A stretch of 64,000 nt of DNA from an uncultured Eggerthellaceae bacterium (GTDB taxonomy: Bacteria; Actinomycetota; Coriobacteriia; Coriobacteriales; Eggerthellaceae): NCBI GenBank assembly GCA_958454405.1, contig CAUEBO010000009.1, positions 3,107 through 67,106 on the forward strand, given 5' to 3'. The notes below the pieces were generated by a model that was given only the letters and a program-made list of their open reading frames with translations, did no database searches and was not told the origin of the DNA. A program made the position numbers and the translations under genes. Shown piece after piece: positions 11,220-20,295 of the stretch (within the stretch, counting starts at the first letter, position 1; each line of letters starts with the position of its first letter).

Positions 11220-12722
11220 ATGGCAGCAGCGACGAATCCAGCTCTTGACACGACCGAAAACGTGCAGGCCCCGCAGCAGAAGGGACCGCAACGGCCCGGC
11301 CGCGACGACAAGGTCACCCGCATGGGAACGGCGTCCATCCCGCGCCTCATCGTCGAGTTCGCCATCCCCTCCATCCTGGGCATGCTGGTGAACGGGGCAT
11401 ACAACCTCATCGACTCCATCTTCCTTGGACAGGCCATGGGCGAGATCGGGTTGGCCACGGCAACCGTGGCCATGCCCGTCATGACGGTGTTCATGGCCGT
11501 GGCCATGCTCGTGGGCAACGGCGGCAACGCGCTCGCGGCCTTGCGCATGGGCGAGGGCAACCGCGATGAGGCGGAGCGCAGCCTGGGCAACACGGTGTTC
11601 CTCAGCATCCTCTTCGCGGCCGTGGTAGCCGTGGTGGCCCACGTGCCGGTTTGCATCGACGCCGTCCTGGGCATCTCGGGAGCCACGCCCGAGGATTGGG
11701 AGTACGCGCGCTCGTTCATCCAGATCATCTCGCTCGGCTTCATCTTCCAATGCATCGGCATGGGCGTGAACAACTTCATCAGGACGGCCGGCGCGCCGAA
11801 CCGGGCGCTCGGCACCATGATCGTGGGCGCCGTGGCCTGCACGGCCTTCAACTTCCTGTTCGTCATGGTGCTGGGTTGGGGCGTGCAGGGCAGCGCGCTG
11901 GCCACGTTGTGCGGCCAGGCCATTTCATGCGCCTGCGTGCTGTGGTACTTCGTTTTCACGAAGAACGTGCCCCTCAAGCTGCGCCTGCGCCATCTGCCGC
12001 TCCATGCGCGCACGGTCGGGCTCATCCTCTCGCTCGGCTTGGCCAGCTTCGCCGTGCAGGCGGGCATGGCCGTGGTGAACTTCGTGCTCAACAACCTGCT
12101 GAACCTGTACGGGTCGATGAACCCCATCGGCGCCGAGGGCGCGCTCGCCTCCATCGGCGTCGTGCAGCGCGTGGCGATGTTCACGGTGCTGCCGCTCATC
12201 GGCGTGTCCATCGCCATCCAGCCGTTGCTGGGCTTCAACTACGGCGCGCACCTGTTCGCGCGCGTGAAGAAGACGCTTCTGTGCGGCATCATCGGGGCGA
12301 CCGGGATCGGCGTGGTGCTCTGGGGGCTCGTGCACCTGTTCCCCGAGCAGATCGTCGGGTTCTTCGGCATCGACGACGCGGGCCTGTTGGACTTCACCGT
12401 GTTCGCCCTGAAAGTGCAGCTGGCCATGCTGCCGTTCGTCGGCTTCCAGATCGTGGGTTCGAACTACTTCCAAGCGACGGGGCAGCCGCTCAAATCGATC
12501 TTCCTGTCTCTGACGCGCCAGATACTGTTCCTGGTCCCTTTGCTGGTGGTCCTGCCCATGGCGCTGCCGGCATGGCTCCCGCAGTTCACGGGCCTCGATG
12601 CGCTGTACTTCGCCACTCCGCTCGCGGACTTTTTGGCCATCTTCACCACGGCGGTGTTCATCGTCGTGGAGATGGGCCGCCTGAGAAAGCTTGAACGGGG
12701 CGAGGTCCAGGCGAAGTTCTAA
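11220..12722 (+). CDS. MATE-family multidrug/metabolite exporter
   Basis: A polytopic inner-membrane protein of about 500 residues with 12 predicted helices in two MatE halves. The first begins PRLIVEFAIPSILGMLVNGAYN and the second starts around residue 270. The family exports cationic drugs or metabolites using Na+ or H+; the substrate here is unknown. ATG 11220 is preferred because the in-frame ATG at 11175 overlaps a TAGAAT -10-like box (11171-11176). An upstream GTG at 11118 would add a non-hydrophobic leader. It separates birA from bioY and has no obvious regulator beside it. Confidence 0.85.
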   Translation: MAAATNPALDTTENVQAPQQKGPQRPGRDDKVTRMGTASIPRLIVEFAIPSILGMLVNGAYNLIDSIFLGQAMGEIGLATATVAMPVMTVFMAVAMLVGNGGNALAALRMGEGNRDEAERSLGNTVFLSILFAAVVAVVAHVPVCIDAVLGISGATPEDWEYARSFIQIISLGFIFQCIGMGVNNFIRTAGAPNRALGTMIVGAVACTAFNFLFVMVLGWGVQGSALATLCGQAISCACVLWYFVFTKNVPLKLRLRHLPLHARTVGLILSLGLASFAVQAGMAVVNFVLNNLLNLYGSMNPIGAEGALASIGVVQRVAMFTVLPLIGVSIAIQPLLGFNYGAHLFARVKKTLLCGIIGATGIGVVLWGLVHLFPEQIVGFFGIDDAGLLDFTVFALKVQLAMLPFVGFQIVGSNYFQATGQPLKSIFLSLTRQILFLVPLLVVLPMALPAWLPQFTGLDALYFATPLADFLAIFTTAVFIVVEMGRLRKLERGEVQAKF

Positions 12723-12953
12723 GCTCCTCGTTGCCGCATCCACCGCCCATCACGTCGTCGGGTGGGGGGAGGCCGCCGGCCCGTGCTGCGTCCACGGCTT
12801 CGGCGTGCCGCCGCTTGCGCTGGAGGGCGCTCCGACTGGCCGGCGTTCGGGACGCAGTTTGTCGCCAAATCGAAACAATCAAGGAGTATGATGGCCTCTT
12901 GGCTGTTTTCAAGACCGGCGCTGCGGCGCCATTCGGTGAGAAGGGATGTGTAT

Positions 12954-13565
12954 ATGGAAGAGGCGAAGCGAAAGGTTTCACCGGCGTCGAGGACGCGCTC
13001 GATCGCGTTCGTGGGGCTCTCGATGGCATTGCTCGCGGTTTCCGCGTGGATCTCGATCCCCGTTGGGCCGGTGCCGTTCACGTTGCAGACGTTCGTCGTG
13101 GTGTTCGCGTTCTTGGTGCTGACGCCGCGCGAATGCGTGGCGGCTCTGACGGGATACCTGGCGCTCGGCGCCATCGGGTTGCCGCTGTTCTCTTCCATGC
13201 GCGGCGGCATCGGCGTGCTGGCGGGCCCTACGGGCGGCTTTCTGTGGGGTTTCCTGTTGGGCGCGGCGGCGGCCATCGTGCTGCGGTTCGCGCTGTCGTC
13301 GGCCGCGCAGCGCCGCGAAGCCCGAAACGCAGGATCGGGGGCGGGCTCCTCGAAGCGCGCCATGGCCGTTGACCTTGCGGCTGGGCTCCTCTTTCTCGCG
13401 GTAACGTATCTGTGCGGCTGGGCCCAGCTCATGGCCGTGGCCGGCATGGGCCCCGAAGCTGCTTTCCTCACGGCGGTGGGCCCGTTCATCCCCATCGACG
13501 CCGTGAAGCTGGTGGCCGCCGTCCTGTGCGCCCGCGCCGTCGGCAGCGCGCTGCCCAGACGGTAG
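12954..13565 (+). CDS. bioY: Biotin ECF transporter S component BioY
   Basis: A 203-residue membrane protein with about six helices. It has the BioY marks ISIPVGPVPFTLQTF near residues 35-50, the GxxGLPLF segment and GPTGGFLWGF. It captures biotin, alone or with an ECF energising module, which is not in this window. ATG 12954 follows GAGAAGGGA. A strong intrinsic terminator follows at 13577-13618. The stretch between the MATE stop and this start has no recognisable BirA box, in keeping with the HTH-less BirA. Confidence 0.92.
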   Translation: MEEAKRKVSPASRTRSIAFVGLSMALLAVSAWISIPVGPVPFTLQTFVVVFAFLVLTPRECVAALTGYLALGAIGLPLFSSMRGGIGVLAGPTGGFLWGFLLGAAAAIVLRFALSSAAQRREARNAGSGAGSSKRAMAVDLAAGLLFLAVTYLCGWAQLMAVAGMGPEAAFLTAVGPFIPIDAVKLVAAVLCARAVGSALPRR

Positions 13566-13576
13566 GGCCGCCCGTC

Positions 13577-13618
13577 AAGCAGCCGGGCGGCGCGTGCGGC
13601 GGCCACCCGGCTGCTTTT
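13577..13618 (+). terminator. Intrinsic terminator after bioY
   Basis: An 11-bp perfect stem (AAGCAGCCGGG with CCCGGCTGCTT) with an 18-nt loop, ending in TTTT. Confidence 0.8.
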
Positions 13619-13634
13619 CCGACGGCGTGTGAAG

Positions 13635-14522
13635 CTACAGGAAGGCTTCGACCGCTTCCAGCAGGGCAATGGGGGCTTCTTCTGGAATGAAGTGGCCGCA
13701 CGGCAGGCTGCGCCCCTGCACGTTGGGGCAGAACGCGCTCCAGCGCTCCAACGGATCGAAGAAGCGCTCTACCAGGCCGTTCTCACCCCAGAGGACCAGC
13801 GTTTCCGCTGGTATCGTCCGTCCGTCGGCCAGGTCTTGGGCATCCATCGGCCGATCCACGGTCTCGCCGGCCCGGTACTCCTCGCAAATGGCATGGACGG
13901 TTTTGCTCGTGTAGCAGCGAAGGTAGTCGTCGTACACGTCTTCAGGGAAGGCTTCGGCGGAGGTGTCGTTTTCCGAACGGTACCGGGCGATGTGCAGCGA
14001 GAAGCGGAAGAACTGCTCGCGGCTGGCCATGACCATGTCTTCCGGCAAGGGCGGCTCCTGGGTGAAGAAGTACCAGTGGAACAGCGCTTTGGCGAACTCC
14101 CGATCGGATCGCTCGTACATGTCGTAGGTGGAGACGATGTCCAGCAGCACCAGCTTTCCCACCGCTTCCGGGTGGTCGAGCGCCATGCGGTAGGCCACCC
14201 GGGCGCCCCTGTCGTGTCCCATGACGTCGAACGTGGAAAAGCCCAGGGACCGCATCACGGCAATCTGGTCCTCGGCCATCACGCGTTTGGAATAATTGCT
14301 GTGGTCGTCGAGGCCTTCCGGCTTGCCGCTGTCCCCGTAGCCGCGCAGGTCGGTCGCCACCACCGTGAAGCGGCGGGCCAGTTGGGGAGCCACTTTGTGC
14401 CACATCAGATGGGTTTCCGGATGCCCGTGGAGCAGCAGCAAGGGCGCTCCTTCCCCGAGCTTGACGCCGTGGATGTCCACGCCGTTCGCCTGGACGGTAA
14501 ATTCCTCGCCTTGCATGCGCAT
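13635..14522 (-). CDS. Alpha/beta hydrolase, fluoroacetate dehalogenase-like
   Basis: A 295-residue alpha/beta hydrolase. The residues known from fluoroacetate dehalogenase RPA1163 (D110, R111, R114, D134, H155, W156, Y219, H280) have counterparts here at D104, R105, R108, D128, H149, W150, Y216 and H277. The offset is a constant 6, then 3. These cover the nucleophile, the carboxylate-binding arginines, the catalytic acid and base, and the halide-binding His/Trp/Tyr trio. Likely reaction: hydrolysis of a haloacetate to glycolate plus halide; epoxide hydrolysis is the alternative. Start ATG 14522 follows GGAGG; ATG 14567 lacks a ribosome site. Confidence 0.85.
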   Translation of the reverse strand: MRMQGEEFTVQANGVDIHGVKLGEGAPLLLLHGHPETHLMWHKVAPQLARRFTVVATDLRGYGDSGKPEGLDDHSNYSKRVMAEDQIAVMRSLGFSTFDVMGHDRGARVAYRMALDHPEAVGKLVLLDIVSTYDMYERSDREFAKALFHWYFFTQEPPLPEDMVMASREQFFRFSLHIARYRSENDTSAEAFPEDVYDDYLRCYTSKTVHAICEEYRAGETVDRPMDAQDLADGRTIPAETLVLWGENGLVERFFDPLERWSAFCPNVQGRSLPCGHFIPEEAPIALLEAVEAFL

Positions 14523-14650
14523 CGCGATCCTCCGTTCCTCTGGCCACGGCTCCGACCGTCCCATCATGAGACGCCGGGCCCTGCCTCATGGTAGCAGGTT
14601 TCGCCGAGCTCCGGGGTTCGCGGCCCGCCGACCGCGCGGCGGGCCTGTGG

Positions 14651-14699
14651 AAAAGACGCCCCGAAAGGCGGCGGGGAGGGGGTCGCCGCCTTTCGGGCG
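14651..14699 (-). terminator. Intrinsic terminator after the 14738-16435 reductase
   Basis: On the minus strand a near-perfect 16-bp stem (arms 14684-14699 and 14657-14673, with the gaaaggcggcg core) is followed by TCTTTTCC. A second GC-rich hairpin, GGCCCGCC/GGCGGGCC, lies further on at 14622-14645. Confidence 0.75.
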
Positions 14700-14737
14700 T
14701 GGGGATGGCTCGCGCCGGTTTGCCTGCCCGAACGCCG

Positions 14738-16435
14738 CTAGGCCTGTCCGCCGGCCAGGCGCTCTCCGGTCAGGTAGCCGAACGTCAGGCAGGTGCCTCC
14801 CAGGTTGTGCCCGGGGAAGTGCGTCGAGTAGCAGTTGGTGTACATGTCGCCCACCATGATGCCGGTGCAGTAGAGGCCGGGGATGACTTCGTCCTGTTCG
14901 TTGAGCACCTGCAGGTCGACATTGCAGCGGATGCCGCCGGTCATCGTGAGCTGCCAAGGAGTGCATATCGCTCCGTAGAAGGGGCCCTGCTTGACGGGGA
15001 AGAGCAGATCGGCGCGTTTGTGCCAGTCTTCGTCGTTGCCGGCCTCGCAGAAGCCGTTGTAGCGCTCGATTTCCGCGAGCGTCTCCTCCTTCGGCAAGCC
15101 GAGCGCGTCGACGAGCTCCTCAAGCGTGTCGCACTTGACCATGTTCATGCTCATGGAGCCGGAGCCGTTCTGGTCGATGGTGCCCGACGACACGAGCGAG
15201 TCCCAATGCGCGATGCAGTCGTCCGGGGTGGCGAACACGGGAGGGCCGTCGACGTACTGCACGCCCCAATCCGCGTCGGTCGCGTAGGCCGTGTCCCACA
15301 GGGCGAAGCAGCGATGGTTCGGCTGCTGCATCATCGCCAGCGAACCGTGCGACAAGACGTTGTCCTCGTTGGTGTAGCGCTTGCCATGTTCGTTGACGAG
15401 CAGTCCCTGGAATGCGCGCACCTGGTTCGTGATGTTGATCCATTGGAAGCAGAAGATCATGGGCGCGGACGATCCGTTCTTCTGCCACGCCGCTCCGGCC
15501 CACAGGGCCATTCGGTGCCCATACCCGTCGAACACGCCGCCGGGGCCGGCGTCTGCGGCCCAGGGGCAGTAGCATGCGATCATCTCCTCGTTCGTTCCGA
15601 AGTCTCCCGTGGACAGCACCACTCCGTTTTTTCCAACGAACTTCACATACGAGTTGCCGCTTTTCGCGACGACTCCGACGACGCGCCCGGAATCGTCTTT
15701 GACAAGGTAATTCGCTTCGGTCTTGTAGCGAATGTCGACGCCTGCGTCGGCGCAGTACGCCGCCAGGTTGTCCACGACGTCCTGCTGAGGGTTGTCGCGC
15801 GGGCTTTTGCCGTTGGGTCCGCCCAGGAACTCGTGCGTTCCGGGGTATTCCCCGTTGATGTCTTCAGGATCGATGTACCACTGCTCCATGATGGGGAACA
15901 GATCGTTTCCTCCGACGCTGCTCGCGTTGACCATCTTTTCCTCGAGCCAGTCCATGGCTTCGCCGCTCCTGTTTGCATGTTGCATCCATTTGGCCTCGTC
16001 GACGCGGTAGGAGTGGTATCCCATCATCTTCTTGTAGGCTTGCCCGACATCGAGGATGTAGCCCTTCTCCTTGAGGAAGCGGCTGTTCATGGCGAAGATG
16101 GAGCCCCCGCGCCCGAGCACCTTCTCCATCTTTTCAAGGATGACGACGTCGGCTCCGCATTCGCGGGCCCGCAAACCCGTGCAAAGGCCGCTCATGCCGG
16201 CGCCCACGATCAGGACGTCGGTTTCCACGGTTTCGGCAATGTCGCTTTCGGGGATTTCTTCGGGCGGCGTTTGCCATGACCACGCCTTCTCGCCCGCGTC
16301 TGCCGAGCTTGCGGTGCCGTTCGAGCCGCTGTCTGCCGAGCTGCTCGGGGCGCAGCTGGAAAGCCCCGCGCCAGCAAGGCCCAGGCCCGCGATTCCGGCA
16401 GTGGCGAGAAATGCCCTTCTCGATACGTTTCCCAT
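14738..16435 (-). CDS. Tat-exported FAD-dependent reductase (fumarate reductase-like)
   Basis: A 565-residue lipoprotein-type flavoprotein. The Tat signal SRRAFLATAG has its arginines at 6-7, and the lipobox LSSC has its cysteine at 28. The FAD_binding_2 domain starts at VLIVGAGMSG near residue 74 and ends with TGGIRCN...GLYCTGIMVGD. No haem (CXXCH) or FMN_bind domain is present, so it needs a separate electron donor. The family reduces C=C or related bonds in fumarate-like, aromatic or steroid-like acceptors; the substrate here is unknown. It is divergent from the LuxR gene at 16628, a pairing common in Eggerthellaceae respiratory reductase loci. Confidence 0.85.
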   Translation of the reverse strand: MGNVSRRAFLATAGIAGLGLAGAGLSSCAPSSSADSGSNGTASSADAGEKAWSWQTPPEEIPESDIAETVETDVLIVGAGMSGLCTGLRARECGADVVILEKMEKVLGRGGSIFAMNSRFLKEKGYILDVGQAYKKMMGYHSYRVDEAKWMQHANRSGEAMDWLEEKMVNASSVGGNDLFPIMEQWYIDPEDINGEYPGTHEFLGGPNGKSPRDNPQQDVVDNLAAYCADAGVDIRYKTEANYLVKDDSGRVVGVVAKSGNSYVKFVGKNGVVLSTGDFGTNEEMIACYCPWAADAGPGGVFDGYGHRMALWAGAAWQKNGSSAPMIFCFQWINITNQVRAFQGLLVNEHGKRYTNEDNVLSHGSLAMMQQPNHRCFALWDTAYATDADWGVQYVDGPPVFATPDDCIAHWDSLVSSGTIDQNGSGSMSMNMVKCDTLEELVDALGLPKEETLAEIERYNGFCEAGNDEDWHKRADLLFPVKQGPFYGAICTPWQLTMTGGIRCNVDLQVLNEQDEVIPGLYCTGIMVGDMYTNCYSTHFPGHNLGGTCLTFGYLTGERLAGGQA

Positions 16436-16478
16436 GACGATCCCTTCCTCTCAATATGCGTGGAGCCGACGATGCCGA

Positions 16479-16506
16479 CCCTGATGAAACCGTATGCCGA
16501 TCAGGG
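16479..16506. promoter_or_regulatory. Candidate operator dyad between reductase and LuxR gene
   Basis: CCCTGAT and ATCAGGG form a 7-14-7 inverted repeat in the 192-bp divergent intergenic region. AAAGGGATA is also repeated at 16525-16533 and 16562-16570. The LuxR-type regulator at 16628 is the obvious candidate binder. Confidence 0.4.
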
Positions 16507-16627
16507 CGGGGGCGCATCGTCGCGAAAGGGATAAAAGGGGCTTGAGGGCGATTTAGCCCAAAAAGGGATAGGATAATCCGAGCGCTTCGACGTACAGTGA
16601 TGCATGCATCCACGGGAGGGGGATCCT

Positions 16628-18139
16628 ATGTCGATGTTCCGCACGGGGCTTACCGGCAAAGCCGTCTTGTCCGCCTCGCAGGACGTGGGGAAGGTGCTTC
16701 GGGACGACCCGTTGCTCTTCCTGGGGTTCGGCATGTTCTGGATATGGATCTGGTACGTGTTCCAAAGCCCTGCGATAGGGGCCCTCGGCGCGGATTCGTC
16801 TCCGCTGGGAGTCTTGCCGTGGGTGCTGCCGCTTTCCGCGTACGCGGCGGGCTTCTTCATTTTGGGCGCGCTGTACTTTTGCAAGCGCATCATCCCCAAA
16901 AGCCGTGCGTACAAGGCGGGCATACCGTGCTTGATGACGGTCGGACTCGCGGCGTGCTCCCTGATCCCCTCCCCGTCGTTCGCCGCGTCTTCGCTCGAGG
17001 TTGCAATCTATGCAGTCGGGTCGGTCGCGATGGGACTGTCGAGTGCGTTTCTCCATGTTGAATGGGGGCGCCTGTCCGGCTCTCTCGGTCCCCGGCGCAC
17101 CATCGTGCACGCGGCATGCGGCACGCTGTTTGCCAGCGCGGCCATCGTGGTCATCGCCAACACGCCGTTGTCCGTCTCGCTTGCCGCCCTCGTCGCGTTC
17201 TCGTGGGCGGGGGCGGCCGTCGTGTTCAGGGCGACGGCGCGCCGCAAGGGGATTTACGCGCAAGGATCCCATGCGGAGCTTCGCATTTCGGTGAAATTCA
17301 TCGTCACCGCCTTCACGCAGGGATGCTCGCTCGGGGTGCTGCAGATCATCATGTTCAAAAGCCATACGCAACTGGACGGCTTCGCGGTTTCGGCGCTTGG
17401 ATTTTCCATCGGGGCCTTGCTGGTGGTCGCGGCCGCTCTGGTGTGCAAGATGGACTTCAATCGGCTCATCTACCATATCGGGTTCCCCTTGATGGCGCTC
17501 GGGTGCCTGCTCGTCGCGCTGCTCGCATCGGCCGTGGCGTGCGGGGGACTGGTCCACGCCGCCGGCTACCGCTTCGTCGACATCCTCATCTGGGCCCTGA
17601 TGGCCTACATCATGAAATACAACGACATGCCGGCGAACTGGGTGTCCTCCATCACGACGTGCTGGCTCATTCTGGGGCAATTCGCCGGCACCTTCTGCGG
17701 ATGGACGGCCCTCACGGTGCTGGGTGTTCCGCAGGGGATGTCGGTGCCCTGCATGGTGATCGTGTTCGTGCTGCTGCTGTGCGCATTGCTGGCCACGAGC
17801 ACGCACAATTTGAGGACGGGGTGGGGGATGGTGGCTCCTGGCGAAAGCGACGTGGAGCTGAGCCGGTTCGACCGGCATTGCATGATGATCGCCAAGGAGT
17901 ACCGGCTCACGGAGCGCGAGGCCGAAGTGTTCTCCTATATCGCCCAGGGTTTTCCGCGCAAGTACATCTGCGAGAAACTCGTCGTGGCCGACGGCACCGT
18001 GAAGGCCCACACGCGGAGCATCTACCAGAAGCTCGACATCCATTCTCGGCAGGATGCGATGAAGCTGATAGAAGCCCACCTGTCCGACTATGCGGGCGAC
18101 GATGCGGATGGACCCGAACGGCCCGTCGCTCTGGTCTGA
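16628..18139 (+). CDS. LuxR-family regulator with 12-TM N-terminal half
   Basis: A 503-residue membrane-anchored regulator. Residues 1-400 form about 12 hydrophobic helices of MFS-like pattern. Residues 427-485 are a LuxR/GerE HTH (LTEREAEVFSYIAQG...VADGTVKAHTRSIYQKLDIHSRQ). Such proteins are thought to sense a small molecule in the membrane and activate the neighbouring reductase gene. ATG 16628 is preceded by GGGAGGGGG; an in-frame ATG at 16604 has no good ribosome site. It is divergent from the reductase gene at 14738-16435, which is its most likely target. Confidence 0.85.
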   Translation: MSMFRTGLTGKAVLSASQDVGKVLRDDPLLFLGFGMFWIWIWYVFQSPAIGALGADSSPLGVLPWVLPLSAYAAGFFILGALYFCKRIIPKSRAYKAGIPCLMTVGLAACSLIPSPSFAASSLEVAIYAVGSVAMGLSSAFLHVEWGRLSGSLGPRRTIVHAACGTLFASAAIVVIANTPLSVSLAALVAFSWAGAAVVFRATARRKGIYAQGSHAELRISVKFIVTAFTQGCSLGVLQIIMFKSHTQLDGFAVSALGFSIGALLVVAAALVCKMDFNRLIYHIGFPLMALGCLLVALLASAVACGGLVHAAGYRFVDILIWALMAYIMKYNDMPANWVSSITTCWLILGQFAGTFCGWTALTVLGVPQGMSVPCMVIVFVLLLCALLATSTHNLRTGWGMVAPGESDVELSRFDRHCMMIAKEYRLTEREAEVFSYIAQGFPRKYICEKLVVADGTVKAHTRSIYQKLDIHSRQDAMKLIEAHLSDYAGDDADGPERPVALV

Positions 18140-18229
18140 GGCGAATGGAGGGACGGAAGTTCCAGGCAAGAGCGCAGATCCGGCGGCCGGTGCGCGCCGC
18201 CCGCTCCGCGCGAGGCGACGTGCGGCCCG

Positions 18230-19342
18230 CTACGCTTCGAACAGCACGGCTCCGGACGTGAAGCCGCCTCCAAACGCCGTGAGCACCACCTTGTCCCCTC
18301 GCTGGATGCGGCCCGACGCGTAGGCGTCGGACAGCGCCATGGGCACGCTTGCCGCCGAGGAGTTGCCCGTGTTCCCGATGGACACCTGGAAGAAGTCGAG
18401 CGGCCGCCCGAGCTTCTTGGCGGCGTACTTGATGATGCGCTCGTTGGCCTGGTGGGGCACGATGCACGCCACGTCGTCGAGCGACAGGTCCGCGCGCTCG
18501 AGCGCGCGGTGGATCGCCTCGGTCATCGCGGCGGTGGCGAACTTGAACACGCGCGGGCCGTCCATGCGCAGCACTTGGCGCGGCTCGCCGGCCTTCACGA
18601 ACTCGAGGGTGCCAAGCTCCTCGTCGATGCGGTCCTGCGCCCGGTCTGCGGGCACGGGGCCTTCAAGCGACACGCCGGCTCCGTCGAACGGCTGCGGCGC
18701 GTCGAACGCCGTCGGGCACGTGAGGGCGTTCGTCACGTCGTCTTCGTTCACCAGGTAGTTGCTGATGATGCCCGCGCGATCCTCGTCCCATTCCAGGACG
18801 GTCGCCCCCGCGCCGTCGCCGAACAGCACGCAGGTGTTGCGGTCGGACCAGTTCGTAAGGTGGGTGAGCCGCTCGGCGCCCACGACGAGCGCGCGGCGGA
18901 CGGGGTTGCGCCCCGCGGCTCCCGCGGTTCCCGCGGCGCTGGCGGCCATCATGGTTTCGGCGACGGTCATGCCGTACACGAAGCCGGAGCAGGCGGCGTT
19001 GACGTCGAACGCGATGGCGCGATCGAGGCCCAAGCGCCGCTTCAGCATGCCGGCGGCCGAGGGCACCACCACGTCCGAGGTGACGGTGGCGCAGATCAGA
19101 AGATCGATTTCGTCGGCTTCGATGCGGCGTTCGGACCATCCGCCTTCCTCCCAGCCCAACGCGCGGCGCGCAGCTTCCTCGCCGAGGTCGGCGTTGCTTT
19201 CCGTGGTGGCGATATGGCGGCTCTTGATGCCGGTGCGCGTGGTGATCCATTCGTCGTTCGTGTCGACGAGCGCCTTCAGCTCGTCGTTCTCAACTTCCAG
19301 CGCCGGAAGGGATTTTCCGCAGCCGATGATCGTGCTTCCCAT
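18230..19342 (-). CDS. fabH: Beta-ketoacyl-ACP synthase III
   Basis: A 370-residue condensing enzyme that starts fatty-acid synthesis by joining an acyl-CoA to malonyl-ACP. The catalytic triad is visible: C118 in NAACSGFVY, H297 in PHQAN and N327 in GNSSAAS. It is about 50 residues longer than E. coli FabH because of an Ala/Gly-rich insert near 135-147 and a longer segment at 190-250. No other fab gene is adjacent. A FabT-like palindrome at 19395-19407 lies in its leader. It converges on the LuxR gene at 16628. Confidence 0.93.
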   Translation of the reverse strand: MGSTIIGCGKSLPALEVENDELKALVDTNDEWITTRTGIKSRHIATTESNADLGEEAARRALGWEEGGWSERRIEADEIDLLICATVTSDVVVPSAAGMLKRRLGLDRAIAFDVNAACSGFVYGMTVAETMMAASAAGTAGAAGRNPVRRALVVGAERLTHLTNWSDRNTCVLFGDGAGATVLEWDEDRAGIISNYLVNEDDVTNALTCPTAFDAPQPFDGAGVSLEGPVPADRAQDRIDEELGTLEFVKAGEPRQVLRMDGPRVFKFATAAMTEAIHRALERADLSLDDVACIVPHQANERIIKYAAKKLGRPLDFFQVSIGNTGNSSAASVPMALSDAYASGRIQRGDKVVLTAFGGGFTSGAVLFEA

Positions 19343-19394
19343 ATCGCTCCATCCCTGGCCGCTGCGGGCTTCAGCTTTCAGCGGCCATTAATGC

Positions 19395-19407
19395 TTTGAT
19401 AATCAAA
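19395..19407 (-). promoter_or_regulatory. FabT-like palindrome and promoter of fabH
   Basis: On the minus strand this reads AGTTTGATTATCAAAG, with the perfect dyad TTTGAT-T-ATCAAA. It closely resembles the FabT (MarR-family) consensus of Gram-positive fatty-acid genes. A TATACT -10-like box lies just upstream on the same strand (19421-19416), so the dyad would sit at the transcription start. No fabT gene is in this window. Confidence 0.55.
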
Positions 19408-19491
19408 CTAAAATGAGTATAGCACCGGACCGGCGTCATTCGGAGCATCCGGCTGTCCTTCGCGAATGTTCCATGCGGAGCGTGCGGACGG

Positions 19492-20295
19492 TCAGCGCCG
19501 GGCGGCGTCCGCAAGCGCTTCGAACAGGGGAGCGTTGTCGTCGAGGTATTCCGGATGCCACTGCACGCCCAGGAAGAAGCTTCTCGTCGGATCCTCCAAG
19601 GCCTCGACGATGCCGTCGTCGCTGACGGCGGAAACGCGCAGATCGGGTGCAAGGACGGCGACTGCCTGGTGGTGCATCGTGTTGACCTGGACGGTGCAGG
19701 AGCTTCCGCCGACCGCCCCCGTTTCAAGGTCCGCGGGCCAGCCTGCTTTGCATCCGGGCAGCATGCCGTCGTCGAGATTGCCGCACAAAAGCCGTGCGAG
19801 CAGGCTGCCTGCGGCAACGTCCACGCGCTGCCCGACGGCGTCGTAGGGCGGTTGCTGCCGGTGCCCTGCCTCGGTGAGCCCGCATGCGTGCACGTCCTGG
19901 TACAACGTGCCTCCCAGGGCCACGTTCATAACCTGCATCCCGCGGCAGATGCCGAGCACGGGCAGGTCGCGTTCGAAGGCCAAACGCGTCAGTTCCAGCT
20001 CAAGTGCATCGCGTGCGTCGGAAACGTGAGCGGTTTCGGCTAGGCGCGTCTTGTCGCCGTAGGTTGCCGGGTTGAGGTCCTCGCCGCCTGCCAGCACCAG
20101 ACCGTCCAAGCGTCCCACGAGTTCACGCGCTGCGCGCCGGTTTGCATCCGCGCCGCCTTCCACGGGCGGCAGCAGCACGGGCACCGCCCCGGTGGCGGCC
20201 ACGCGCCGCACGTATTCCACCGTCACGCGTTCCACGGGCACCATCTCGTCCCGCACCTTCTCTTCGACATACGTGGTGGTGATCCCGATGATCAT
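19492..20295 (-). CDS. C26-family class I glutamine amidotransferase-like hydrolase
   Basis: A 267-residue hydrolase of the gamma-glutamyl-GABA hydrolase (PuuD) type. The nucleophile is C117 in GICRGMQ; H247 and E249 lie in QWHPEY; an LAGGEDLNPATYG block is near 68-80. Likely role: hydrolysis of a gamma-glutamyl amide, as in polyamine breakdown. No other polyamine genes are nearby, so the substrate is uncertain. Start ATG 20295 follows GAGGAG; in-frame upstream starts have weaker sites. It lies upstream of fabH on the same strand with 149 nt between them. Confidence 0.82.
   Translation of the reverse strand: MIIGITTTYVEEKVRDEMVPVERVTVEYVRRVAATGAVPVLLPPVEGGADANRRAARELVGRLDGLVLAGGEDLNPATYGDKTRLAETAHVSDARDALELELTRLAFERDLPVLGICRGMQVMNVALGGTLYQDVHACGLTEAGHRQQPPYDAVGQRVDVAAGSLLARLLCGNLDDGMLPGCKAGWPADLETGAVGGSSCTVQVNTMHHQAVAVLAPDLRVSAVSDDGIVEALEDPTRSFFLGVQWHPEYLDDNAPLFEALADAARR

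Noticed and set aside
12723..12953. BirA operator upstream of bioY
   Set aside because: No dyad like the known BirA site was found, and the BirA here lacks its DNA-binding domain.
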